A model generated the notes under the pieces. The model saw only the letters and a program-made list of their open reading frames with translations, searched no databases and was not told the origin of the DNA. 64,000 bases of DNA, taken from the NCBI GenBank assembly GCA_014804355.1, contig JAAUZY010000022.1, forward strand, positions 48,860 through 112,859. The letters are read 5' to 3'. The stretch is from Lachnospiraceae bacterium. GTDB taxonomy: Bacteria; Bacillota; Clostridia; Lachnospirales; Lachnospiraceae. Below are positions 17,498 to 25,993 of the stretch, in pieces. Position numbers and translations under genes: made by a program. Position 1 is the first letter of the stretch. The number at the start of each line of letters is the position of its first letter.

Positions 17498-18586
17498 ATG
17501 GGCAGAATATTGGTTTTGACAAATTCTTCCGGCGGGCTGTATGATTTCCGAAATGAGTTTATGCAGGCGATGTTAGCGGAGCATGAGGTCTATGTCAGTA
17601 TGCCTGATGATGTGAAAGAGAAGGAGCTGACGGCGGAGGGCTGCCGGATCATAAAGACATCGATCAACCGCAGGGGAATTAATCCACTGGAAGACTTGAA
17701 ATTGTACCGCGCTTACGGCAGACTGATGAGAGAACTGAAGCCTGATCTGGTGGTCACCTATACGATCAAGCCGAATATCTACGGTGGTTTTGCGGCGGCG
17801 CGGCGTAAGATTCCGTATATTGCCACGATCACGGGTTTGGGCGGCGCTTTTGACAGGACGGGGATACTCCTGAAAGTGATCGTTACCATGTATCGAACGG
17901 GGCTGCAACGGGCCGCATGTGTTTTTTTCCAGAATGAAGAGAACAGAGGGATATTTCAGAGACTCGGCATCACGGCGAAGAAGACGCGCATGGTTATGGG
18001 ATCGGGTGTAAGTCTGGAAAGGCATCGGTATGAGCCTTATCCTGACAGCAAAGAGACGCATTTTCTCTTTGTAGGCAGGGTCATGAAAGAACGTGGTATA
18101 CTGGAATATATCGAAGCAGCGAAGGAGTTACATAGTGATAACGTCTTCTTTGATATTATGGGATATTGCGACGAGGATTATCAGGACATGCTGGATGCGC
18201 TGGAAAAGGAAGGCATTTTGCGTCAGATAGGATTCCATACGGAAGTACATCCGTATTTGGCGGCGGCCAGTGCGATTGTGGTGGCTTCCTTCCATGAGGG
18301 AATGTCCAACGCGCTGATTGAGGGTGCGGCCACGGGAAGGCCGGTTATCGCTTCTAATATCAGCGGATGTCTTGAGGCGTTCGAGGACGGACGCACCGGA
18401 TTTGGATTTACGCCCGGACATGCAGAGGAACTGATCGGTGCCATGCGGAAATTTTTGGATTTGTCTATAGAAGAGCGGGCCGAGATGGGACGCAGGGGCA
18501 GAGAGAAGATGGAGCGGGAATTTGACCGGAGGCTGGTGACAGGAGCCTATATGGATGAAGTAAGACGGCTGCTGGGGCAGAAATAG
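17498..18586 (+). CDS. Glycosyltransferase family 4 (PglA-like)
   Basis: 362 residues, GT-B fold. N-terminal ILVLTNSSGGLYDFRNEF, GLGGAFDRTG, and the C-terminal donor site FHEGMSNALIEGAATGRPV with the EX7E signature. This arrangement, right after PglF/PglE/PglC-like genes, resembles PglA or WbpX-like enzymes that add the second sugar to lipid-linked bacillosamine. ATG 17498 is chosen for GAGGA at 17488-17492; longer in-frame starts lack a ribosome site. The 99-base gap before it holds a perfect 12-base palindrome CGGAAGCTTCCG (about 17403-17414) of unknown meaning. Confidence 0.87.
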   Translation: MGRILVLTNSSGGLYDFRNEFMQAMLAEHEVYVSMPDDVKEKELTAEGCRIIKTSINRRGINPLEDLKLYRAYGRLMRELKPDLVVTYTIKPNIYGGFAAARRKIPYIATITGLGGAFDRTGILLKVIVTMYRTGLQRAACVFFQNEENRGIFQRLGITAKKTRMVMGSGVSLERHRYEPYPDSKETHFLFVGRVMKERGILEYIEAAKELHSDNVFFDIMGYCDEDYQDMLDALEKEGILRQIGFHTEVHPYLAAASAIVVASFHEGMSNALIEGAATGRPVIASNISGCLEAFEDGRTGFGFTPGHAEELIGAMRKFLDLSIEERAEMGRRGREKMEREFDRRLVTGAYMDEVRRLLGQK

Positions 18587-18688
18587 CGTGATCATAATAT
18601 TACATGCGATATATCTTTACGTCTGCAATGTCTGAACAGAGGCCGAATAAAGCAGCACAGAAAAGTATACGGAAAATGGAGGATAAAA

Positions 18689-20005
18689 ATGGGCTTATAT
18701 GAGAAGATTGTGAATGGAGAGGAAAAATTATCTCTCGTGGGACTGGGTTATGTGGGTATGCCGATTGCCGTTGCTTTTGCTAAGAAAATTAATGTGGTGG
18801 GATTTGATCTGAACGAGAAGAAGATCGAACTGTATAAGAGTGGCATCGATCCGACCAACGAGGTGGGAGATGAGGTGATCAGAAACACTAAGGTAGACTT
18901 TACTGCAGATCCTGCGAAGCTGCGGGAAGCGAAGTTTCATATCGTAGCTGTTCCCACACCGGTGAATGATGACCATACGCCGGATTTAACGCCGGTGGAG
19001 GGAGCCAGCCGTATTCTGGGGCAGAATCTGACAAAGGGATCGATCGTGGTATTTGAATCTACCGTGTACCCGGGTGTTACGGAGGATATCTGCGTGCCGA
19101 TTCTGGAGAAAGAGTCGGGTTTAAAGTGCGGTGTGGATTTCAAGATCGGTTATTCGCCGGAACGTATCAATCCCGGCGATAAAGTTCATAGATTAGAGAC
19201 TATCACCAAGATCGTGTCCGGCATGGACGAGGAGACGCTGGATATCGTTGCCAGGATATATGAGCTGGTTGTAGAGGTGGGCGTGTACCGCGCGGAGTCC
19301 ATTAAGGTGGCGGAGGCTGCAAAGGTCATCGAGAACAGCCAGAGAGATATCAATATTGCGTTCATGAATGAACTTTCTATGATTTTTCACAAGATGGATA
19401 TCGACACGCGGGCGGTGTTAGATGCTGCCGGGACGAAGTGGAACTTCCTGAAATTTATGCCCGGACTCGTGGGCGGACACTGCATCGGCGTAGATCCCTA
19501 TTATCTGACTTATAAGGCGGAAGAGCTGGGCTATCACTCACAGATCATTCTGTCCGGACGCCGCATCAATGATGATATGGGTAAATATGTGGCGGAGAGC
19601 CTTGTGAAGAATCTGATCAAAGCGGATATCCCGGTAAAACATGCCCGTGTGGCGATTCTGGGCTTTACCTTCAAGGAGAACTGTCCGGATACGAGAAATA
19701 CGAAAGTGATCGATATCTATAAGGAGCTGGGAGAGTACGGGATCAGTCCAATGGTGGTGGACCCTGCAGCAGATGCAGAGGAAGCGAAGCGGTTGTACGG
19801 AATTACATTCCGGTCGATGGAGGAAGTCAAAGACATGGATGCGGTAATTATCGCGGTAGCTCATGATGACTTCTTAAAGCTGGACAGAGAACGGATCAAT
19901 TCTTTCTACGCAGCGTCACATAAACGGAAGGTTTTATTGGACATTAAGGGTGTATTGAACAGAAAAGAGTATCTGACAGAGGATTATCTGTATTGGAGAC
20001 TGTAA
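18689..20005 (+). CDS. UDP-N-acetylhexosamine 6-dehydrogenase (WbpO/TviB-like)
   Basis: 438 residues, UDP-glucose/GDP-mannose dehydrogenase superfamily. NAD-binding GLGYVGMPIAVAFAK at the N-terminus, FESTVYPGVTED, and the catalytic Cys265 in GGHCIGVDPYYLTYK. The VDPYYLTYKAEELGYHSQ sequence is characteristic of the enzymes that oxidise UDP-GlcNAc or UDP-GalNAc to the uronic acid, as opposed to UDP-Glc. With the C4 epimerase at 21425 the predicted product is UDP-GalNAcA. ATG 18689 follows GGAGGATAAAA. The preceding 102-base gap suggests a separate transcription start, but no good -35/-10 pair was found. Confidence 0.92.
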   Translation: MGLYEKIVNGEEKLSLVGLGYVGMPIAVAFAKKINVVGFDLNEKKIELYKSGIDPTNEVGDEVIRNTKVDFTADPAKLREAKFHIVAVPTPVNDDHTPDLTPVEGASRILGQNLTKGSIVVFESTVYPGVTEDICVPILEKESGLKCGVDFKIGYSPERINPGDKVHRLETITKIVSGMDEETLDIVARIYELVVEVGVYRAESIKVAEAAKVIENSQRDINIAFMNELSMIFHKMDIDTRAVLDAAGTKWNFLKFMPGLVGGHCIGVDPYYLTYKAEELGYHSQIILSGRRINDDMGKYVAESLVKNLIKADIPVKHARVAILGFTFKENCPDTRNTKVIDIYKELGEYGISPMVVDPAADAEEAKRLYGITFRSMEEVKDMDAVIIAVAHDDFLKLDRERINSFYAASHKRKVLLDIKGVLNRKEYLTEDYLYWRL

Positions 20006-21384
20006 TCAATAGAAAATTTTCAATTAAATCATGGTGTATTCTTGCAGCGTTGCTTCTGTTCTTCTTAGGGATGCTGGCAGCCTGCGGGGTGGGCATCTAT
20101 AATGACTCGGAGCAGTATATTATGATGCATATACACAGAGAGCCGTTATATCCGTTGTTTCTGGCTTTTTTTCGGAAAATATGCGGTGACGGTTATCTGA
20201 CCGTGGCAGCAGTGGCGCAGAATGTGCTGACGGCGGTGGGAATATGGATATTTACGGAGTATGTCGCAGCGCACTTTCGTCTGCGGTTATGGGAAGAGCT
20301 GCTTGTTGTGCTGCTGCAGCTTGTGCCGCACCTGATGACGCGGTATGTGTCCGCATTGCATATATTTCTGGAAAATTCGGTGATGAGTGAGGCACTGTGC
20401 ATTCCGCTGTTCCATTTTTTTATGTATTATCTGCTCCGTATGGTGTTTGAGCAGCGCAGACGGGATCAGATTATAAGCCTGGTGTTTGCTTTCCTGTTAT
20501 CTATGACCAGAGGGCAGATGATGACTACGATCCTTATATGGATGGTGGTATTACTGATACAGATGTTATTTTGCAAAAAATATCAAATGTTATTTGTTCC
20601 GATAATAGCTGTTATTGCGGTATTTGGTCTGCGAAGCCTGACGGTTCATATATACAATTACAGCGTTACGGGATATTTTATGGGAAATACTTATGCGCAG
20701 GTCAATACGCTGACCAATGTGATCTATGCCTGTGACAGAGAAGACGGTGAGGTGTTTGAAGACGGTAGTCTTGAACGGGAATTTTTTGAGCGGTTCTACG
20801 ATGAGGCAGATGCCATAGAGGCTAACTACCGGTACGGAGGCAGCACGTTTGCGCAGCGGGCGGCACATCTGGAGGGTCATCATGATGAACTGAAATTTCA
20901 AGTGCTGGAAGCCGATACATCCGCTTATTTCTTTGGACTGGGTAAAGTGGATTATTACCAGCAGAGCAGTATGTCGGACGAGCTGGCAGGGCGTATGCTT
21001 GCAAAACTTCTGCCGGCCTGTTTCGGGCAATGGCTGTATGATTATATATTGTTATGTGTCTATGGGTTTATCAGAAGTGTGGCGGTGGTACATCCGGTGC
21101 TCAACTGGCTGACGCTTGCTCTGTATGCGGTGGCGATCGGACTTGCCGTGCGGCAGGTATTTTGCAAAAGAGGGCGGGAGAACATGGATGTAAGGCTGAG
21201 AGAGAGCTGTCAGGATGCCGCGTGGGTGATGGGAGTAGCGCTTCTTTTTATTGCAGCTAACGTATGCGCCACATCCATAACGATCATGTGCCTGTCACGG
21301 TATATGATCTATGGATTTTCATTGTTTTATACAGCTCTGTTTCTGCTAATCAGAGAGGTAACATTAAAAAATATAAAATTTTAA
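19993..21384 (+). CDS. Polytopic membrane protein, GT-C/GT39-like
   Basis: 463 residues, about ten hydrophobic segments. Right after TM1 comes IYNDSEQYIMMHIHREPLYPLF (about residues 35-56), an Asp followed by the HREPLYP motif, the pattern of ArnT/GT39-like transferases. It probably adds a lipid-linked sugar outside the membrane. The reading frame overlaps the dehydrogenase by 13 bases with a TTG start at 19993 behind GAGGATTATC; no in-frame ATG precedes TM1, which supports the non-ATG start and coupling to the gene upstream. Confidence 0.6.
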   Translation: METVINRKFSIKSWCILAALLLFFLGMLAACGVGIYNDSEQYIMMHIHREPLYPLFLAFFRKICGDGYLTVAAVAQNVLTAVGIWIFTEYVAAHFRLRLWEELLVVLLQLVPHLMTRYVSALHIFLENSVMSEALCIPLFHFFMYYLLRMVFEQRRRDQIISLVFAFLLSMTRGQMMTTILIWMVVLLIQMLFCKKYQMLFVPIIAVIAVFGLRSLTVHIYNYSVTGYFMGNTYAQVNTLTNVIYACDREDGEVFEDGSLEREFFERFYDEADAIEANYRYGGSTFAQRAAHLEGHHDELKFQVLEADTSAYFFGLGKVDYYQQSSMSDELAGRMLAKLLPACFGQWLYDYILLCVYGFIRSVAVVHPVLNWLTLALYAVAIGLAVRQVFCKRGRENMDVRLRESCQDAAWVMGVALLFIAANVCATSITIMCLSRYMIYGFSLFYTALFLLIREVTLKNIKF

Positions 21385-21424
21385 TTGCGTAATTTGCGGC
21401 AAGCAACGCAGAAATGAGGAGAAA

Positions 21425-22402
21425 ATGGGATATCGTGATGTTAAGTTTAGAGAAGGAAGTGTGTTTTTGGTAAGCGGTGGCGCCGGGTTTATAGGCTCCA
21501 ATATCTGTGATGCATTGATTGACATGGGTTATACCGTGCGCTGTCTGGATGATCTGTCCACCGGAAAGTATGAGAACATCGAGCATTTGGAAGGAAATGA
21601 CAGGTTCACATTTATCAAAGGTGATATTAGGAATCTGGATACCTGTATGGAAGCTTGTAAGGGAGTAGATTATGTGCTCAATCAGGCAGCATGGGGCAGT
21701 GTGCCGCGAAGCATCGAGATGCCCCTTTTGTATGAGGAGATCAACATACGCGGTACATTAAATATGATGGAGGCAGCCAGAGAGTGCGGTGTCAAGAAAT
21801 TTGTGTATGCTTCCAGTTCTTCCGTTTACGGAGATTCCACCACACTGCCGAAGAAGGAAGGCCAGGAGGGCAAGGTGATTTCTCCTTATGCACTGACGAA
21901 GAAAGTGGATGAGGAATACGGACGGCTGTACAAGGAGCTGTACGGCTTGGATACTTATGGACTGCGATATTTCAACGTGTTCGGGCGCAGACAGAATCCC
22001 GACGGTATGTATGCCGCTGTCATTCCGAAGTTTATTAAGCAGCTTCTCCATGGTGAAGTGCCTACCATCAACGGGGATGGCAGACAGTCCAGAGACTTCA
22101 CTTATATCGATAATGTGATCGAGGCTAATCTGCGCGCGTGCAATGCTTCCACGGAAGCGGCGGGACAGGCTTATAATATCGGTGCGGGTGGTCGATTGTT
22201 CCTGATTGATATTTATAACTATCTCTGCAAGGCGCTGGATAAGGACGTGGAGCCCAATTACGGACCTGCCCGCAAAGGCGACGTGAGAGACTCCAATGCA
22301 GATATCAGCAAGGCAAGAGAGCTATTGGGCTACGATCCGGAGTATGATTTTGAGAAGGGAATTGCATTGGCAATCGATTGGTATAAGGAGTATCTGAAAT
22401 AA
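21425..22402 (+). CDS. UDP-N-acetylhexosamine C4 epimerase (WbpP/TviC-like)
   Basis: 325 residues, extended SDR. NAD motif SGGAGFIGSNICDAL, catalytic region YASSSSVYGDS and Tyr-Lys pair SPYALTKK, then RYFNVFGRRQNPDG, which is typical of the WbpP/TviC group. It interconverts UDP-GlcNAc/UDP-GalNAc or their uronic acids. Paired with the dehydrogenase at 18689 across one membrane gene, it completes the route to UDP-GalNAcA. RBS GAGGAGAAA just before ATG 21425. Confidence 0.92.
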   Translation: MGYRDVKFREGSVFLVSGGAGFIGSNICDALIDMGYTVRCLDDLSTGKYENIEHLEGNDRFTFIKGDIRNLDTCMEACKGVDYVLNQAAWGSVPRSIEMPLLYEEINIRGTLNMMEAARECGVKKFVYASSSSVYGDSTTLPKKEGQEGKVISPYALTKKVDEEYGRLYKELYGLDTYGLRYFNVFGRRQNPDGMYAAVIPKFIKQLLHGEVPTINGDGRQSRDFTYIDNVIEANLRACNASTEAAGQAYNIGAGGRLFLIDIYNYLCKALDKDVEPNYGPARKGDVRDSNADISKARELLGYDPEYDFEKGIALAIDWYKEYLK

Positions 22403-22473
22403 GCATAAATCAGAAATCATGTGAGATTAGTAATCTGGATAGGTATTTCGAGGGCAGTGACTGAGGGAACGTT

Positions 22474-23397
22474 ATGGAGTTTAAGATTGGGGGCTATCGG
22501 ATACAGATAGCCAGAGAGTATGACATTGACGGTACAATGCCGAGAATATACAACGCGGAGGGGCAGCCTCTTGAGACCTATTTCATTAAGAACAGGCACT
22601 CAAGACATGCCCCTTTTGGGCATGAAGGGAAATATTTTTTCTGGGATCGATACAATTACGGTCTGGATACGCATTTCTACGGACCCGAGTCCATGGCGCA
22701 TCCGCTGGGAAAGCCGCGGGTAAAGTATGGCATGCTGACAGAATCCCGAACTATCGTGCCGCAGGACTATGAAGTGTTTCATAAACACAGAGGGTTGGAA
22801 AAAGAGTTTCGCTATGTTTTTACTTACGATGAGAAAATCCTCAATGAGATAGAGAACGCCAGGTTTTATCCTATTGCGGCGGGTATATGGAATCGGGAGA
22901 TGAAGGATGGACTGTATCTGAAGAAAGACCGCGATTTGTCCATTCTGTCCTCGGACAAGACTATGTGTGAACTGCACAGATTTCGTCTGGAACTCGCAAG
23001 AACGTGCAAAAAAGAACAGCTCGCCGATACATACGGCAGATTCGACGGCGGAGACTATGTACAGAGCGTGGATGAGACGCTGGATCGCTACCGTTTTTCG
23101 CTGATCATAGAGAATGACGTGTCGGACTATTATTTCTCGGAGCGCCTTACAAGCTGTCTGGCGGCGCAGACCATACCGGTGTATCTGGGAGCATGCAAGA
23201 TCGGTGATTTCTTTAATACGGACGGCATGATCCTGCTTAAGAAGCCGGATATTGAGGAGGCGAAGCGCAGGATCAGGGAGTGTACGAAGGAGACTTACGA
23301 GGCGAAGCTTTCCGCGGTGCTGGATAATTATGAGCGGGTGCAGGAGTATGTGAATATGCAGGATTATTTGTATGAGCACTACTTGCGCGAGGAGTGA
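22474..23397 (+). CDS. GT10-like (alpha-1,3/4-fucosyltransferase fold) glycosyltransferase
   Basis: 307 residues. The C-terminal part YRFSLIIENDVSDYYFSERL followed by TSCLAAQTIPVYLGACKIGDFF (about residues 207-250) is the hallmark of GT10: a conserved ENS-type loop, a Tyr-x-x-E-(K/R) pair and PVYLG. The N-terminal acceptor half is not recognisable. GT10 enzymes normally use GDP-fucose; no GDP-fucose synthesis gene lies in the window, so the donor could be another sugar or be made elsewhere. GAGGGAACGTT precedes ATG 22474. Confidence 0.75.
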   Translation: MEFKIGGYRIQIAREYDIDGTMPRIYNAEGQPLETYFIKNRHSRHAPFGHEGKYFFWDRYNYGLDTHFYGPESMAHPLGKPRVKYGMLTESRTIVPQDYEVFHKHRGLEKEFRYVFTYDEKILNEIENARFYPIAAGIWNREMKDGLYLKKDRDLSILSSDKTMCELHRFRLELARTCKKEQLADTYGRFDGGDYVQSVDETLDRYRFSLIIENDVSDYYFSERLTSCLAAQTIPVYLGACKIGDFFNTDGMILLKKPDIEEAKRRIRECTKETYEAKLSAVLDNYERVQEYVNMQDYLYEHYLREE

Positions 23398-23425
23398 ATC
23401 ATATATAAAATGCGGAGGAGATAAC

Positions 23426-23850
23426 ATGTACGAATACACCAAAATACGTGATAACATCTGGCAGATCGCAGAAGACAACGGCGTGTACTGCACTCTTATT
23501 AAAGGAAGAGAACTGGCGGTATTGATAGATACCGGCTTCGGGAAGCGCGATCTTCGGGCGTTTGTGGAAGAAAATATTTCTACTCCGTATATTGTGATCA
23601 ACAGCCATGGACATCCGGATCATATCGGAGGAAACTACAGATTCTGATCGCCGGGGATGCTTTAAATGAGAGTCTGTGGCTGTTTAATTACGGCTCCTTG
23701 TCAATGGAACATTTATATGAGACAATTAGGTCGGCCATGGAGTAGCCTTTTGGCTTATATCTTTGCGGTCATAGTGACAAGCTATATAAAAAAGAAAAGC
23801 TGCTTTCACTTGAAAATCGGAAGACGGAAGAAAGAGGAGAAATAAGATGA
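23426..23850 (+). pseudogene. Decayed metallo-beta-lactamase-fold hydrolase
   Basis: A 73-residue opening (ATG 23426, RBS GGAGG) reads as an MBL-fold hydrolase up to the zinc motif NSHGHPDHIGGNY and stops at 23645. In another frame the sequence continues at once with LIAGDALNESLWLFNYGS (23644-23742), the later metal-ligand Asp region; an amber codon (23743) follows and then PFGLYLCGHSDKLY to 23850, resembling the last metal-ligand His region. So the gene suffered a large internal deletion with frameshift plus a nonsense mutation. It is non-functional and unrelated to sugar assembly. Its end abuts the next start codon. Confidence 0.75.
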
Positions 23851-24767
23851 AATACAAAGTAGTGGTATTCGGCGTAAAGGATACTTCGGAAAATATCGTG
23901 AACTTCATACAGGAGCAGATCTGTCCGGTGGACCTGGTGATCACCATCAGCCCGGAGGTGACGAAGAAAAATCAGGTGTCGGGATATAAAGGGCTGTCGA
24001 TTCTGACAGAGAAATACGGGATTCCGGTGCATGAGGCGGACAGCTATTTTCTGACGGATGAAAAGACCCAGAAGTTTATACGGGAAAATGAATTTGATAT
24101 CGGTATTTCCATGGGATGGCAGAGGCTGATACCGCCTTCTGTTCTGGATGCGTTCAAATATGGTATCTACGGATTCCACGGAAACTGCGGTTATCTTCCC
24201 TTCGGCAGAGGGCGGTCGCCGCTGAACTGGTCTATCATTCTGGGGGATACCAGATTCAATCTGAATATGTTCCGCTATGATGAGAAGGCGGACAGCCCCA
24301 ATGTGTTTGCAACGGAGATGTTTTCCATCACACCCCATGACGATATTCGCACGGCACAATATAAGAATATGATCTGCTCCAAGAATCTGATCCGGAAACT
24401 GCTAAAGGCTTATGAAGAGGATAATATCGTGATCCGCACGGAGTCTAAGGACTATGACTCATGGTATAATAAACGGACGGCGGCGGACGGCAAGATCGAC
24501 TTCCACGCGAGAACAAGGGAAATCTACAATCTGATTCGCGGCGTTGCGGCGCCCTTTCCGGGGGCATATGCCATGATCAGAGAAGAGAAGGTGACAGTAT
24601 GGGAAGCACATCCGTTTGATGAGATGATCGACTTCTCGGCTTATGCGCCGGGGGAGGTAATTGATATATTCGACGGTAAACCGGTGCTTCGTACGGTGGA
24701 CGGTTCCTTGCTGATCGATCGGTACGAGTGCGCAAGACAGATTGCTGTGGGGGATGTGCTGGCGTAG
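23847..24767 (+). CDS. Formyltransferase-fold protein (nucleotide-sugar N-formyltransferase-like)
   Basis: 306 residues. N-terminal Rossmann-like half and the family signature FHGNCGYLPFGRGRSPLNWS with the catalytic His111; Asp149 (EKADSPNV) fits the second catalytic position. The canonical Asn two residues before the His is Gly109 here, so the triad differs from ArnA/VioF. A C-terminal domain from about residue 215 (RGVAAPFPGAYA) resembles the Fmt C-terminal subdomain. Expected reaction: 10-formyl-tetrahydrofolate-dependent N-formylation of an amino sugar, such as those made at 3417 or 14581. RBS AGAGGAGAAATAAG overlaps the end of the pseudogene. Confidence 0.8.
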   Translation: MKYKVVVFGVKDTSENIVNFIQEQICPVDLVITISPEVTKKNQVSGYKGLSILTEKYGIPVHEADSYFLTDEKTQKFIRENEFDIGISMGWQRLIPPSVLDAFKYGIYGFHGNCGYLPFGRGRSPLNWSIILGDTRFNLNMFRYDEKADSPNVFATEMFSITPHDDIRTAQYKNMICSKNLIRKLLKAYEEDNIVIRTESKDYDSWYNKRTAADGKIDFHARTREIYNLIRGVAAPFPGAYAMIREEKVTVWEAHPFDEMIDFSAYAPGEVIDIFDGKPVLRTVDGSLLIDRYECARQIAVGDVLA

Positions 24768-24832
24768 GTCAAACAATAACGTGCGAAATATAACACTTGC
24801 AATTAAATTGTTAAAGGTAGAAAGGCATTAAT

Positions 24833-25993
24833 ATGTCAGAGACGATTCGAGTTCTGCATGTGCTGGGCGGCGTGGGTCTTGGTGGCGCGGAGAGCCGCAT
24901 TATGGATCTGTACCGGCAGATGGACAGGAACGAAATACAATTTGATTTTTTGGTTCATAGCGAAGCTATGAACCGGAGCATGAGCGAAGCTATGAACCGG
25001 AGGAAACCGGAATTTTACGACGAAGATATTCTGAGTCTGGGCGGGCATATCTATGTGCTTCCCAAGTTTAAAGTATATAATTATTTAAGCTACAGGAAAG
25101 CGGTGCGGGACTTTTTCAGGCAACACCATGAGTTCCGTGTGGTACAGGGGCACATGACCAGCACCGCGGGTATTTATCTGCCGATTGCGAAGAAATACGG
25201 GATTCCTGTTACGGTGGCACATGCCAGAAATGCGGGAGTGGTCAAAGGTTTAAAAGGAATTGCGACAAGATTCTTCAGACGAGGTCTTGCGCAGAAAGCG
25301 GACTGCTGCTTTGCCTGTTCCAAGCTTGCCGGAGAAGATGTATTCGGCAAAGCGGCAATGGAGGAAGGCAGGGTGAAGATCATTTACAATGCCATTGATG
25401 CCGCCAAATTTACTTATGATCCCGAAGTGCGCTTGCAGGTGAGGGAGCGGTTGGGATTGAAGGACGAATTGGTGATCGGACATGTGGGTCGGTTTAATTA
25501 TCAGAAGAATCATCCCTATCTGATCGATATTTTTGCCAAACTATGTGAAATCAGACAGAATGCAGTACTTCTTATGCTGGGAGAAGGTCCCGATCAGGAG
25601 AACATCAGGGAGAAGTGCCGTATGCTGGGAATCGAGGATAAGGTCAGATTCCTCGGCAATCAGAGGCGGCCGCAGGACTATTATCAGACCATGGATATTT
25701 TTCTGTTACCCTCCTTCTTTGAGGGGCTTCCAGGCGTGCTGGTGGAGGCGCAGGCGGCAGGGCTTAAATGTTTTGTGTCCGATACGGTCACGAGAGAGGC
25801 TGCGGCGACAGATCTGGTGACGTATCTGAGTATTGAACAGCCTGCCGGAGCGTGGGCGGAGCAGATCGCCGAGGCGGCAGGGTATGAACGGCAGAATACT
25901 TTTCAGAGAATGAAAGATGCCGGCTTCGATGTAAAGATGCAGGCGGCGGATTATCGCTTGTTTTATGAGAGAGGAGACAGTTCTAGGCTATGA
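24833..25993 (+). CDS. Glycosyltransferase family 4
   Basis: 386 residues, GT-B. Start of the acceptor domain VLHVLGGVGLGGAES (Gly-rich loop), donor domain IGHVGRFNYQKNH and the EX7E motif SFFEGLPGVLVEAQAAG. Between strands near residues 43-58 there is an in-frame tandem duplication (SEAMNRSM / SEAMNRRK) coded by a palindromic 24-base repeat (see separate entry). The gene overlaps the next GT4 by ATGA, so the pair is translationally coupled. RBS AAAGGTAGAAAGG before ATG 24833. Sugar specificity unknown. Confidence 0.87.
   Translation: MSETIRVLHVLGGVGLGGAESRIMDLYRQMDRNEIQFDFLVHSEAMNRSMSEAMNRRKPEFYDEDILSLGGHIYVLPKFKVYNYLSYRKAVRDFFRQHHEFRVVQGHMTSTAGIYLPIAKKYGIPVTVAHARNAGVVKGLKGIATRFFRRGLAQKADCCFACSKLAGEDVFGKAAMEEGRVKIIYNAIDAAKFTYDPEVRLQVRERLGLKDELVIGHVGRFNYQKNHPYLIDIFAKLCEIRQNAVLLMLGEGPDQENIREKCRMLGIEDKVRFLGNQRRPQDYYQTMDIFLLPSFFEGLPGVLVEAQAAGLKCFVSDTVTREAAATDLVTYLSIEQPAGAWAEQIAEAAGYERQNTFQRMKDAGFDVKMQAADYRLFYERGDSSRL
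24952..25006 (+). repeat. Palindrome plus 24-base tandem duplication inside a GT4 gene
   Basis: GGTTCATAGC-gaa-GCTATGAACC (24952-24974) is a perfect 10-base hairpin with a three-base loop. Its right part recurs: AGCGAAGCTATGAACCGGAG occurs at 24959 and again at 24983, giving a 24-base tandem repeat that keeps the reading frame (eight residues duplicated). A related GCTATG..CCGGAGC motif appears at 31193-31236. Confidence 0.8.

Noticed and set aside
22600-23601. Long minus-strand open frame (333 codons) opposite the GT10-like gene
   Set aside because: No domain, no ribosome site, and it mirrors a well-supported plus-strand gene; a shadow of codon bias.
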